Below, piece after piece: positions 1 through 6,335 of a DNA stretch of 10,059 nt. The notes under the pieces are model-generated. The model worked only from the letters and a program-made list of their open reading frames with translations. It was not told where the DNA came from and made no database searches. The position numbers and the translations under genes were made by a program. This DNA comes from a candidate division TA06 bacterium SM23_40 (GTDB taxonomy: Bacteria; LJUI01; SM1-40), in the NCBI GenBank assembly GCA_001303705.1, contig LJUI01000089.1, forward strand, positions 1-10,059. The letters run 5' to 3'. Numbering within the stretch: position 1 is the stretch's first letter; each line of letters starts with the position of its first letter.

Positions 1-59
1 GGGTGCCGTCCGGAGTGCGAAGCCGAGGGACGGCTGCATTAGATTAAGGAACAAGACGA

Positions 60-1247
60 ATGGCAATCGTGAGACCGTGCGGAAGAGGGAAAGTCGTGGG
101 AGGGGGAATACTCCTGTTGTCAGCAATCGCTCCCCTTGCCGGAGTGGCGGTTCCGGTATGGGGAGCGGGGATGATCGAAGGAGTGCTCCGTAACTACACG
201 ACCGGCGAGACCGTCCCTCATCGTTCCGTAATATTGCAGAAAGTTGGAGAGACAGAGGAGCTGGGGGCGTGGCAGACCATGACCGATGGTCGCGGCCGGT
301 TCCGTTTCGAGGGAGTCGAGATTGATACCCTTGTCTTCTATTACGTCTTTGCCGATTACGAGGGTGGGAGCTACTCGAGTGCTCCCCTCGAGCTGGCGGC
401 GACCGCCCCACGTGCCACCATTGAGCTGGCTGTCTATTCCTCATCGCCCGATCCTGAGGGAGTGACCATCCCGGTACACCATATTATCATCGATGATGCG
501 GGAGAGGCCGTGGTCGTCTCCGAGTACATCCAGCTCATGAACGTCTCTGAGACGAGCTATATGGGTGAAGCTGATGCCCCTCTGGAAGGGATCGGATTCC
601 GCCAGAGGCTCCCGTCAGGGCATCACGGCCTGGAAGTCATGGATGGCCTGATGGAGTGCTGCCTGGGGTTTGAGGGCGATGATCTCGTCGAGACGATGGC
701 GATCACTCCCGGGTACCGGGATGTGGCGTTTCGCTATCGCCTGGGAAAATCTTCCACCCTGGACTTCTCCCGCCCGGTCATCTTCCCGACGCGGGCGTTC
801 CATGTCATGGTGGAAGAGGGTGTGGGAGAAGTCGCCGCACCGGGGCTCGAGATGCGAGGGGCGTCCACGGTGAGAGGTGTCTCCTATACCACCTATGTTG
901 GCGCCGACCTCGAGGCCGGGCATGAAATCGGGGTGCGGCTCACGCTGACGCGAGGGCGTCCAGTGCGGGCGCTGGTCTGGATCATCGTCGGGCTCGCTGT
1001 TGTCGTGGGGCCGGCCGTTATGATACGTCTCACAAGGGGACGCCGCGAGCGCACGGGGGGCAGCGAGACCCCTCCTCGGCGACATCCGGTTGGTGAAGAG
1101 TCAGTTGGCGAGGCCTACCGGTACCTGATCAGTGTTCTCGATGAGGCATTGGGCGACGGCATGATCGAGCCCAAGGCCCACCGGAGGGTGCGTGCGGAGC
1201 TTGAGGCGAAACTCGATGAGCTCCTTCCAGAGGAAGAAGATCGGTGA
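60..1247 (+). CDS. Membrane-anchored periplasmic protein with Ig-like regulatory domain, heading the ccm operon
   Basis: 395 residues; exact function not recognised. ATG at 60 is preceded by AAGGA (46-50) at 9-nt spacing. A hydrophobic N-terminal segment (about residues 13-35) looks like a signal peptide or signal anchor. Residues about 37-125 read like a carboxypeptidase-regulatory/Ig-like fold (IEGVLRN, TDGRGRFRF). A further beta-rich region with no clear family follows. A second hydrophobic helix (about 304-322) ends in the basic stretch RLTRGRRER, so the main body should be periplasmic and the 73-residue tail cytoplasmic. The tail (residues about 350-393: YRYLISVLDEALGDG, then a charged helix) recalls the helical tails of accessory proteins in c-type cytochrome biogenesis loci, but it has no C-x-x-C or heme-lyase motif. 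Its TGA overlaps the GTG of ccmA, implying translational coupling. By position I infer a role in cytochrome c maturation. Confidence 0.75.
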   Translation: MAIVRPCGRGKVVGGGILLLSAIAPLAGVAVPVWGAGMIEGVLRNYTTGETVPHRSVILQKVGETEELGAWQTMTDGRGRFRFEGVEIDTLVFYYVFADYEGGSYSSAPLELAATAPRATIELAVYSSSPDPEGVTIPVHHIIIDDAGEAVVVSEYIQLMNVSETSYMGEADAPLEGIGFRQRLPSGHHGLEVMDGLMECCLGFEGDDLVETMAITPGYRDVAFRYRLGKSSTLDFSRPVIFPTRAFHVMVEEGVGEVAAPGLEMRGASTVRGVSYTTYVGADLEAGHEIGVRLTLTRGRPVRALVWIIVGLAVVVGPAVMIRLTRGRRERTGGSETPPRRHPVGEESVGEAYRYLISVLDEALGDGMIEPKAHRRVRAELEAKLDELLPEEEDR

Positions 1248-2011
1248 CCGCACGGCTCTCGACAGAAGGCGTGGGCAAGTCGTTCGGCACGCACCGGGTC
1301 CTCTCTGATGTCGATCTGGAGGTACGGAGCGGCGAGACGCTCGGTCTCTTCGGGCCGAACGGATCGGGGAAGACGACCCTGACGTACATTCTGGCCACAC
1401 TCCTTCAGCCGAGCGAAGGCGTGGTCAAGTTCGACGGTGACGATTGGCGAACGCGCCCACGCGGCATAAGGCGTCAGATCGGCTTTCTCTCCCACCGGGC
1501 GCAGTTGTACGGGGAGCTGACGGCGCGGGAGAATCTGGAATTCTATGCAGGGATATACGGCGTTCCTCATCGCCGTGCTCGGGCGCGCGAGCTTCTCGAG
1601 CTGGTCTCTCTCGCCCCGTTCGAAGGTGAGGAGGTGAAGGTTTTCTCCCGCGGGATGACCCAGCGGCTCTCTGTGGCTAAGGCCCTGCTCCATGATCCTC
1701 CTGTGCTTCTGTTCGACGAGCCGTTCGAAGGGCTCGATGCCTCCGGGCGGGAGATCGTCTGCGATATCATGGAGCGAGAGCGTGAGCGAGGTAAGGCGGT
1801 CTTCCTTGTGACCCACGATCTCGAGCTCGCCCACCGATTGGCGACAGAGCTAGTCCTCCTCGTCGACGGTACGATCGCGCGGAGATACGACACGTCTTCG
1901 GTCGGGCTGGGCGAAGTCGATACTGAATACCGGAGATACACGGAGGGAGAGAAGGATCAGATCGTCGGTGGCGGGGCGAGGTACTCATGGCCAGAGGCAT
2001 TCTGTTTCTGA
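1244..2011 (+). CDS. ccmA: CcmA-type heme exporter ATP-binding subunit
   Basis: 255 residues. The ABC ATPase that powers the CcmABCD complex, which releases heme-loaded CcmE during System I cytochrome c maturation at the cytoplasmic membrane. All ATPase motifs are visible: Walker A GPNGSGKT (37-44), a CcmA-like Q-loop region LSHRAQLYGELTARENL (82-98), a degenerate signature FSRGMTQRL (134-142), Walker B VLLFDEP (154-160), D-loop residues GLD (163-165) and the switch histidine in VTHD (189-192). The GTG start overlaps the preceding stop (GTGA) and has AGAGGAAG upstream. The tail runs about 60 residues past the H-loop and overlaps ccmB by 25 bp, longer than the roughly 200-230 residues of typical CcmA. 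The ATPase could belong to another ABC-2 exporter in isolation; the ccmB-ccmC-ccmD neighbours settle the assignment. Confidence 0.9.
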   Translation: MTARLSTEGVGKSFGTHRVLSDVDLEVRSGETLGLFGPNGSGKTTLTYILATLLQPSEGVVKFDGDDWRTRPRGIRRQIGFLSHRAQLYGELTARENLEFYAGIYGVPHRRARARELLELVSLAPFEGEEVKVFSRGMTQRLSVAKALLHDPPVLLFDEPFEGLDASGREIVCDIMERERERGKAVFLVTHDLELAHRLATELVLLVDGTIARRYDTSSVGLGEVDTEYRRYTEGEKDQIVGGGARYSWPEAFCF

Positions 2012-2658
2012 TACTGAAAGATATCCGATTGCAGATTCGCAGTGTCGACGCGATCGCGGCCATGTTCATTATGGGTCTCCTCGTGGTGCTCATCTTCATC
2101 TTCGGGTTTGGCCCGATCATCACCAAACCGGCAGAAGTGGCCGGCGTCGTGATCTGGGTTGGACTTTCGTTCTCGGCGGTGATCGGGCTCTCCCGCTCGT
2201 TCGAGGTTGAGTGGCGCGAGGAGGGGTTCCGGGCGTTCCGGCTCGCCGGACTCGATCCGGGAGCGATCTACCTGGGCAAAGTAGTCTTGAATGTCGTAAT
2301 GCTGCTGCTCGTCGCGCTCGTGCTCGTTCCCGTCACACTCGTATTTCTCGATGTGCTGCGCCCGGGGGCACTGGTTCTCCTCGGCGTCGTGATCTTCATG
2401 GGAGTCGTCGGGCTATCGGCGGTGGGGGGGATCCTCTCCGCCGTCTCCTCTCAGACCAGGGGGAGGGAGAGCTTGCTGTCGGTGCTTCTCTTCCCGCTCC
2501 TCATCCCGGCTCTCATTTCGGCGGTGAAGTGCACGCGCGCCCTGCTCGTAGGGGGGACGCTGGCGGGGGCGGGGAATTGGCTCCGTCTTCTCGGGGTATA
2601 CGATCTCATCTTTCTTGCTGCCGCATTTCTACTATTTGAGTACGTGATCGAAGAGTGA
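1987..2658 (+). CDS. ccmB: CcmB heme exporter membrane subunit
   Basis: 223 residues, close to the family's usual 220. Polytopic inner-membrane subunit that pairs with CcmA. The protein is almost entirely hydrophobic, with about six predicted membrane helices, for example about 22-42, 50-65, 95-118, 128-150 and the C-terminal LIFLAAAFLLFEYVIEE. The N-terminus ILFLILKDIRLQIRS and the EWREEGFRAFRLAGLDPGAIYLGK loop after helix 2 (about residues 76-98) match the CcmB pattern (an N-terminal cytoplasmic amphipathic start and an E-x-x-x-G-x-x loop). ATG 1987 has GAGG (1978-1981) at 5-nt spacing and lies inside the end of ccmA, so translation is probably coupled. Some members of the wider ABC-2 permease family look similar; the ccmA and ccmC flanks make CcmB the best call. 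Confidence 0.88.
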   Translation: MARGILFLILKDIRLQIRSVDAIAAMFIMGLLVVLIFIFGFGPIITKPAEVAGVVIWVGLSFSAVIGLSRSFEVEWREEGFRAFRLAGLDPGAIYLGKVVLNVVMLLLVALVLVPVTLVFLDVLRPGALVLLGVVIFMGVVGLSAVGGILSAVSSQTRGRESLLSVLLFPLLIPALISAVKCTRALLVGGTLAGAGNWLRLLGVYDLIFLAAAFLLFEYVIEE

Positions 2659-2668
2659 GGTGATTGAG

Positions 2669-3400
2669 ATGCCTCCGAGGAAGGGGCATGGCTGTTCACA
2701 GGGAGGCCAACCGGCGGGGTGGGATTCACTGGCGGCTATGGGGATCGTGGCGGGGGTTTCGATGCTCGTCTCGCTGGTGCTCATCCTCTTCTTTGCTCCG
2801 CTTGAGAAGGAGATGGGCATCGTCCAGAAGATATTTTACGTTCATGTCGCGAGCGCCTTCGCCGCCTTTACCGCCTTCGGCCTCACCTTCATATGCAGCA
2901 TCGCCTATCTCGTGAGGAGGAGCAGGGCCTACGACCAGGTAGCCGCGTCGTCGGTCGAGGTCGGGCTCGTCTTCTGTACCATCGTGCTCCTCACCGGGCC
3001 GATCTGGGCGAAAGCAGCGTGGGGCGTATGGTGGACGTGGGATCCCCGCCTGACGACAACTCTGGTGCTGTGGCTGATCTACGTCGGATACCTCCTCCTC
3101 CGCGCTTCAGCGATGAGGGAGCGGAGGCGAGCAGTCGCGGCGGTGTACGGGATCATCGGATTTATCGATGTGCCGATAGTCTTCATGTCTATCAGGTGGT
3201 GGCGCACGATCCATCCGGTCGTCATCGAGTTGGGCGGGATCGGACTCAGCCCGCGGATGAAACTTGTCTTTTTCATCACGTTGCTTGCCTTCTTCCTCTG
3301 GTATCTCTATCTGTTGATGATACGGTGGCGGGTAGCTGCACTGGAGGAGGAGATAGATGATCTGCGAAAGCGGCGGATTTCGGAAGGATCGATCCCATGA
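2669..3400 (+). CDS. ccmC: CcmC heme-handling protein (WWD domain)
   Basis: 243 residues from ATG 2669; E. coli CcmC is about 245. It presents heme to CcmE in the periplasm. The tryptophan-rich WWD signature is clear at residues 118-125 (WGVWWTWD, continuing PRLTT). The two periplasmic histidines that serve as axial heme ligands in the family are present as YVHV (His59) and TIHP (His182), nearly the same numbering as E. coli His60 and His184. Six hydrophobic helices are visible and the last ends in a charged coil (ALEEEIDDLRKRR). ATG 2669 is preferred because GAGG (2657-2660) lies 8 nt upstream; an in-frame GTG at 2660 would add three residues but overlaps that ribosome site. The stop overlaps the ccmD start (ATGA). 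CcmF and CcsA share the WWD motif but are much larger or differ in helix count. Confidence 0.95.
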   Translation: MPPRKGHGCSQGGQPAGWDSLAAMGIVAGVSMLVSLVLILFFAPLEKEMGIVQKIFYVHVASAFAAFTAFGLTFICSIAYLVRRSRAYDQVAASSVEVGLVFCTIVLLTGPIWAKAAWGVWWTWDPRLTTTLVLWLIYVGYLLLRASAMRERRRAVAAVYGIIGFIDVPIVFMSIRWWRTIHPVVIELGGIGLSPRMKLVFFITLLAFFLWYLYLLMIRWRVAALEEEIDDLRKRRISEGSIP

Positions 3401-3510
3401 TCTACTTTGCCGCTGCCTATCTCATCGTCTGGGCCATCTTTCTGTCTTATGGATTGATTCTGGGGGGGAGGCTGAGGCGGGCCGAGCGCCGAATCCGCAG
3501 CAGCCGGTAG
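3397..3510 (+). CDS. ccmD: CcmD-like small heme exporter subunit
   Basis: 37 residues, below most gene-calling cutoffs. One N-terminal membrane helix (YFAAAYLIVWAIFLSYGLIL, residues 3-22) is followed by a strongly basic cytoplasmic tail (residues 25-37, with eight Arg). This is the layout of CcmD, which in the family stabilises CcmC-CcmE contact and is needed to release holo-CcmE from CcmABC. The tail's LRRAERRIR resembles the R-rich Lxxxx(R/E)xxL pattern of CcmD. GGAAGG (3382-3387) lies 9 nt before the ATG, and the ATG overlaps the ccmC stop (ATGA). Position right after ccmC is the main support, since so short a sequence carries little family signal. Confidence 0.82.
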   Translation: MIYFAAAYLIVWAIFLSYGLILGGRLRRAERRIRSSR

Positions 3511-3657
3511 GGCCGGAGCCTGTTGAACGACATGGCCCGGCTGAGAAGGGATGGTATAGGCTGTTTGCCGGCTGCCGGCGGAGCGACTCGTGTCTTCCTG
3601 TCCCACTCGACGGCAGAGATCGAATGTTGACATAAGGCAGGTCGAAGGAGATGGAAG

Positions 3658-4047
3658 ATGATCAGCTATGGTTTTGAGAAACAGACGGATCTGCCGTTCG
3701 GACGAGCGCTGGAGGTAGTGTCGGAAGAGTTGAAGAAGGAGGGATTCGGGATCCTGACGGAGATCGACGTAAAGGAGAAGTTCAGGGAAAAACTCGGCAT
3801 CGACTTCAAGAAGTATATCATACTTGGCGCATGCAACCCGCCGCTTGCACACCAGGCGATTCTCGCCGAGGAGAACATCGGGCTGATGCTGCCCTGTAAT
3901 GTTATTGTGTATGAGAAAGAGAAGGGAACCGGGATCGCCGTCATCAAGCCGACAGCGGCGATGGGGATGATCGCTAACGAGAAACTGAGAGGGGTCGCGG
4001 AAGAGGTCGAGGCGAAACTGAGAAAGGTATTCGATTCCATTCCGTAG
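3658..4047 (+). CDS. DUF302 domain protein
   Basis: 129 residues forming one DUF302 domain (PF03625) from end to end. Family landmarks are all visible: the N-terminal YGFEKQTDLPFGRALEVV, the TEIDVKEKFREKLGIDFKKY segment (about residues 34-53), the core ILGACNPPLAHQA (about 55-67) and IGLMLPCNVIVYE (about 74-86). Biochemical function is unknown; the family often sits near heavy-metal or redox genes, and copA lies 2.3 kb downstream. The two cysteines (in GACNPP and LPCNV) are characteristic of the family. There is no signal peptide, so it is probably cytoplasmic. AAGGAG (3645-3650) is 7 nt before the ATG. It is separated from ccmD by 147 bp and may have its own promoter. Its coding sequence is richer in Lys/Glu AAG and GAG codons and less GC-rich than its neighbours, possibly just because of protein composition. 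Confidence 0.93.
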   Translation: MISYGFEKQTDLPFGRALEVVSEELKKEGFGILTEIDVKEKFREKLGIDFKKYIILGACNPPLAHQAILAEENIGLMLPCNVIVYEKEKGTGIAVIKPTAAMGMIANEKLRGVAEEVEAKLRKVFDSIP

Positions 4048-4075
4048 AAGGAATCGACTGGCGGAGTTTCGGAAG

Positions 4076-4096
4076 GCCCGCTGCAGGGCGGCGGGC
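4076..4096 (+). terminator. GC hairpin after the DUF302 gene
   Basis: GCCCGC (4076-4081) and GCGGGC (4091-4096) form a perfect 6-bp GC stem with a 9-nt loop, 29 nt after the DUF302 stop. No T-run follows, so it is not a canonical intrinsic terminator. It may be a transcript 3' end, or the first element of the structured leader that continues downstream. Confidence 0.3.
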
Positions 4097-4231
4097 GTAC
4101 GGACGTGCAGTCCGCTGGCTGTTCGCAGGCTGCCGGAATCAGCCAGCCGGGATCGGGAGCAGGCCTTATTGATGTCCCGGGAGTGAGCTGGTTTTGCGGT
4201 CCGTACGATGTGTCGATAGGCTCACCCCAGC
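4096..4231 (+). promoter_or_regulatory. Inverted-repeat-rich leader upstream of the selenoprotein gene
   Basis: Several complementary blocks lie between the DUF302 gene and the next start codon. CGTACGGAC (4096-4104) is a perfect complement of GTCCGTACG (4199-4207), a 9-bp closing helix. Inside it are GCTGGCTG/CAGCCAGC (4114-4121 with 4140-4147, 8 bp) and CGGGA/TCCCG (4154-4158 with 4175-4179, 5 bp). Two alternatives compete with the closing helix: CGGAC (4100-4104) can pair locally with GTCCG (4110-4114), and GTGAGC (4183-4188) with GCTCAC (4220-4225). Mutually exclusive pairings just before a ribosome site suggest a switch or attenuator, but I recognise no known riboswitch class. There is no tRNA-like T arm or anticodon arm. 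Function is inferred; the pairings are seen. Confidence 0.4.
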
Positions 4232-4238
4232 CAACGAT

Positions 4239-4245
4239 GGAGGAG
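4239..4245 (+). promoter_or_regulatory. Strong ribosome binding site that fixes the selenoprotein start
   Basis: GGAGGAG ends close to the ATG at 4250 (GGAGG is 6 nt away). This is one of the best Shine-Dalgarno matches in the window. It serves an open frame of only 38 codons before TGA, unless the TGA is read through. The GTG at 4391, which a standard caller would choose, has no comparable site upstream. Confidence 0.8.
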
Positions 4246-4249
4246 AACG

Positions 4250-6301
4250 ATGCGGTACGAGAGAGTGCTACTGATCGCCATGGCGATCGTGTTGTCGGTC
4301 AGTGTCCTGTCGGCGATTGCATCAGAGCGGATGGTGCTGGCAGAGGGATTCACTAACACCGGGTGAGCGTCGTGTCCGCCGGCCGACAGTGTGTTGGCCT
4401 TTCTTGCCGAAACATACGATACCATTCTGGCTGTCATTTCGTACCATACCTGGTGGCCGAGTGGAGCGGATCCGTTCTATCTGGCGAATATCGCCGAGAG
4501 CACTGCCCGGATCAACTACTACGGGGTCAACTACACCCCTGATTCCTGGTTCGATGGAACGCTCCATGGAGAGTGGATCTGGACTACCTGGGAGAGTAAG
4601 GTTCTGAGCCGGTACAGTGTGGCGAGCCCCCTCGAGATACACCTCGACGCGACGCTGGCTGAGGTGCCGATGGGAGGCAGGGTGACCGCCACTGTGCTGC
4701 AGACCGAACCATCCGTGCCCTCGGATCTGCGGCTGCGGTTCGCAGTCACCGAGTCTGCCCTCGGTTACGGCGGCGAGGAGTACGAGGATGTGTTCCGCGA
4801 CATGTTCCCGGATGTCGCGGGAGTCTCGATCGTGACCATCTTCGGCGACAGCATCACTGAATCGGCCGATTTCATCGTCTCTCCGGAGTGGGATCTCGCC
4901 AACTCCGAGATCGTCGTCTTCGTTCAGAGCGATGTGACGCGCGAGGTCGTCCAGGCGGCGAAGATGGATGTCCCTCTCGACGTGCCATACTGCAGGGCGG
5001 TCGGCGTCGTCGTGAATGACAGCGGCGGCGACGGCGACGGACGGGCAGAGGGGGGGGAGACGGTCGATCTCGTCATCACTATCGAGAACGGCGAGGGCTG
5101 GCTCGATGCCACGAATGTCTTCGCGGTGCTGAGGACTGACGATGCCGATGTCACGGTGACCGATTCGACAACTGCTTTCCCCGACCTTCCCGCGGGATCC
5201 TCGGGGTACAACGAAGGAGATGACCTCACGATCTCTGTGGCGCCGGGTGCGGAGCCGCACCTCGCCCGGTTCGAGCTCGAGATCAGCACAGATCCCCCGA
5301 ACTTCGCCCCCACCGATAGTTTCTCGCTCATCATTGGACATCCCGCTGTGATGCTCATCGACGACGACGGCGGCGGGTCGCTGGAGGAGGAATACCGCAC
5401 AATACTTGCTGATAGCCTGCACCTCTTCCACGATGAATGGTCGGTGGCAGAACAGGGATCCCCTGACGGGGCCTGGCTGGCGAACTCTCAGGTGGTGATC
5501 TGGTTTACGGGGACGGACACCGCGACGACGCTCGGACCGGACGATATCGTTGCGTTGAGCAGCTATCTCGATCAGGGCGGAGCGCTGTTCATCAACGGCT
5601 CGGGAATCGGGCGGGACATCGGATCGGGGCCGTTCTACGCGGACTACCTCCACAGCACCTATGTGGGGACGACGGCTGACTATGTCGTACGGGGCGTGCC
5701 CGGGCATCCAATCGTCGGCGACTCGATGTTGGTGCTGCTGTGGACAGAGCCCAAGGAGATCATCTTGCCGGCAACAGGCGGCGACGCCATGCTGTACTAT
5801 GACCAGGGTGGGGATGCCGCTGTCACGTACGATGACAGCTATCAGGTCGTGTACCTGGGATTCAGATTCGAGGCGATCGAGGAAGGCGCTCCGGTGGGCA
5901 TCCGCAAGTATGAACTGATGGGGCGGATACTGAACTGGATGGGGATCGTTGGTGTCGGAGACAAGGGCGAGGAAGGCGGTTTTGCCCTCGGAGAACCGCC
6001 TCGGCTTCTCGCTCCTAATCGCCCGAATCCATTCCCCGACGCTACTACTATTCAGTATGTGGTGCCCGGCCGGTCGTCCGGTCGAGTCCCGGTCAGGCTG
6101 ATGATCTACAATATTCTCGGGCAGCGGGTACGCACCCTCGTCGACCGCGAACTGACTCCGGGAGCGTACACCGTGACCTGGGATGGACGCGACAGTGCGG
6201 GGATCCAGGCCGGCAGCGGCATCTACTTCTGTCGCCTGGAGGCCGGCGAGGCATCCGATGTGAGGAAACTGGTACGTATGAGAGGTACCAGCTCGAGATG
6301 A
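4250..6301 (+). CDS. Secreted Omp28/thioredoxin-like selenoprotein (in-frame TGA at 4364-4366 read as Sec39)
   Basis: 683 residues if TGA (codon 39) is selenocysteine. Order: signal peptide (1-24, cleavage near AIA-SE); thioredoxin-like/Omp28-like domain (about 25-240) with EGFTNTG-U-ASC, so the redox motif is U39-A-S-C42, a candidate cis-Pro97 in TPDSWFDG and the family-type end [15 protein letters not shown] (223-237); a CARDB/Ig-like module (about 248-360) with an acidic [10 protein letters not shown] motif that could bind calcium; a Rossmann-like module of the ThuA/glutamine-amidotransferase-like sort (about 365-560: [28 protein letters not shown]); and an FlgD-like C-terminal domain (588-682: [29 protein letters not shown]) of the type IX-sorting style. 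The role is probably an extracytoplasmic thiol-disulfide oxidoreductase; the substrate is unknown. Alternatives are a nonsense mutation or sequencing error replacing Cys. Recoding of TGA as Trp or Gly is excluded because neighbouring genes use TGA as stop. Confidence 0.82.
4381..4399 (+). promoter_or_regulatory. Candidate bacterial SECIS element
   Basis: GGCCGACA (4381-4388) pairs with TGTTGGCC (4392-4399): 8 bp including one G-U wobble, closing a 3-nt GUG loop (4389-4391). The loop begins after 22 nt counted from the TGA (4364-4366). This fits what is known of bacterial SECIS elements: a stem-loop inside the coding region, apical loop roughly 16-37 nt past UGA, and a G in the first two loop positions (E. 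coli fdhF has GGU at about 19-21 nt). It would recruit SelB with Sec-tRNA. It overlaps codons 44-50 (PADSVLA). Confidence 0.7.
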
Positions 6302-6335
6302 ACAAGTGGTGGCAGGGTGGATTGCAGAGGCTCAG

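Noticed and set aside
1-42. End of an upstream gene: a frame open from base 1 ends at TAG 40-42 (ends EGRLH).
   Set aside because: Only 13 codons with no recognisable family, and another frame also stays open to 47; cannot be told from chance.
3532-3630. 32-codon ORF between ccmD and the DUF302 gene.
   Set aside because: No ribosome site at usable spacing, no hydrophobic or known motif; it looks like chance in GC-rich spacer DNA.
3627-3632. Perfect TTGACA -35 hexamer upstream of the DUF302 gene.
   Set aside because: At 16-18 nt spacing there is no TATAAT-like sequence, and the -10 would overlap the ribosome site and start codon.
4364-4366. TGA as a true stop producing a pseudogene.
   Set aside because: The frame is otherwise intact over 683 codons, the substitution falls exactly on a redox Cys position, and a SECIS-like hairpin follows. 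A point mutation from TGC/TGT cannot be fully excluded from one sequence.
4322-5707. 461-codon open frame on the - strand opposite the selenoprotein gene.
   Set aside because: Antisense frame in GC-rich DNA; its translation is Arg/His/Asp-rich with no domain, while the + frame has clear domains throughout.
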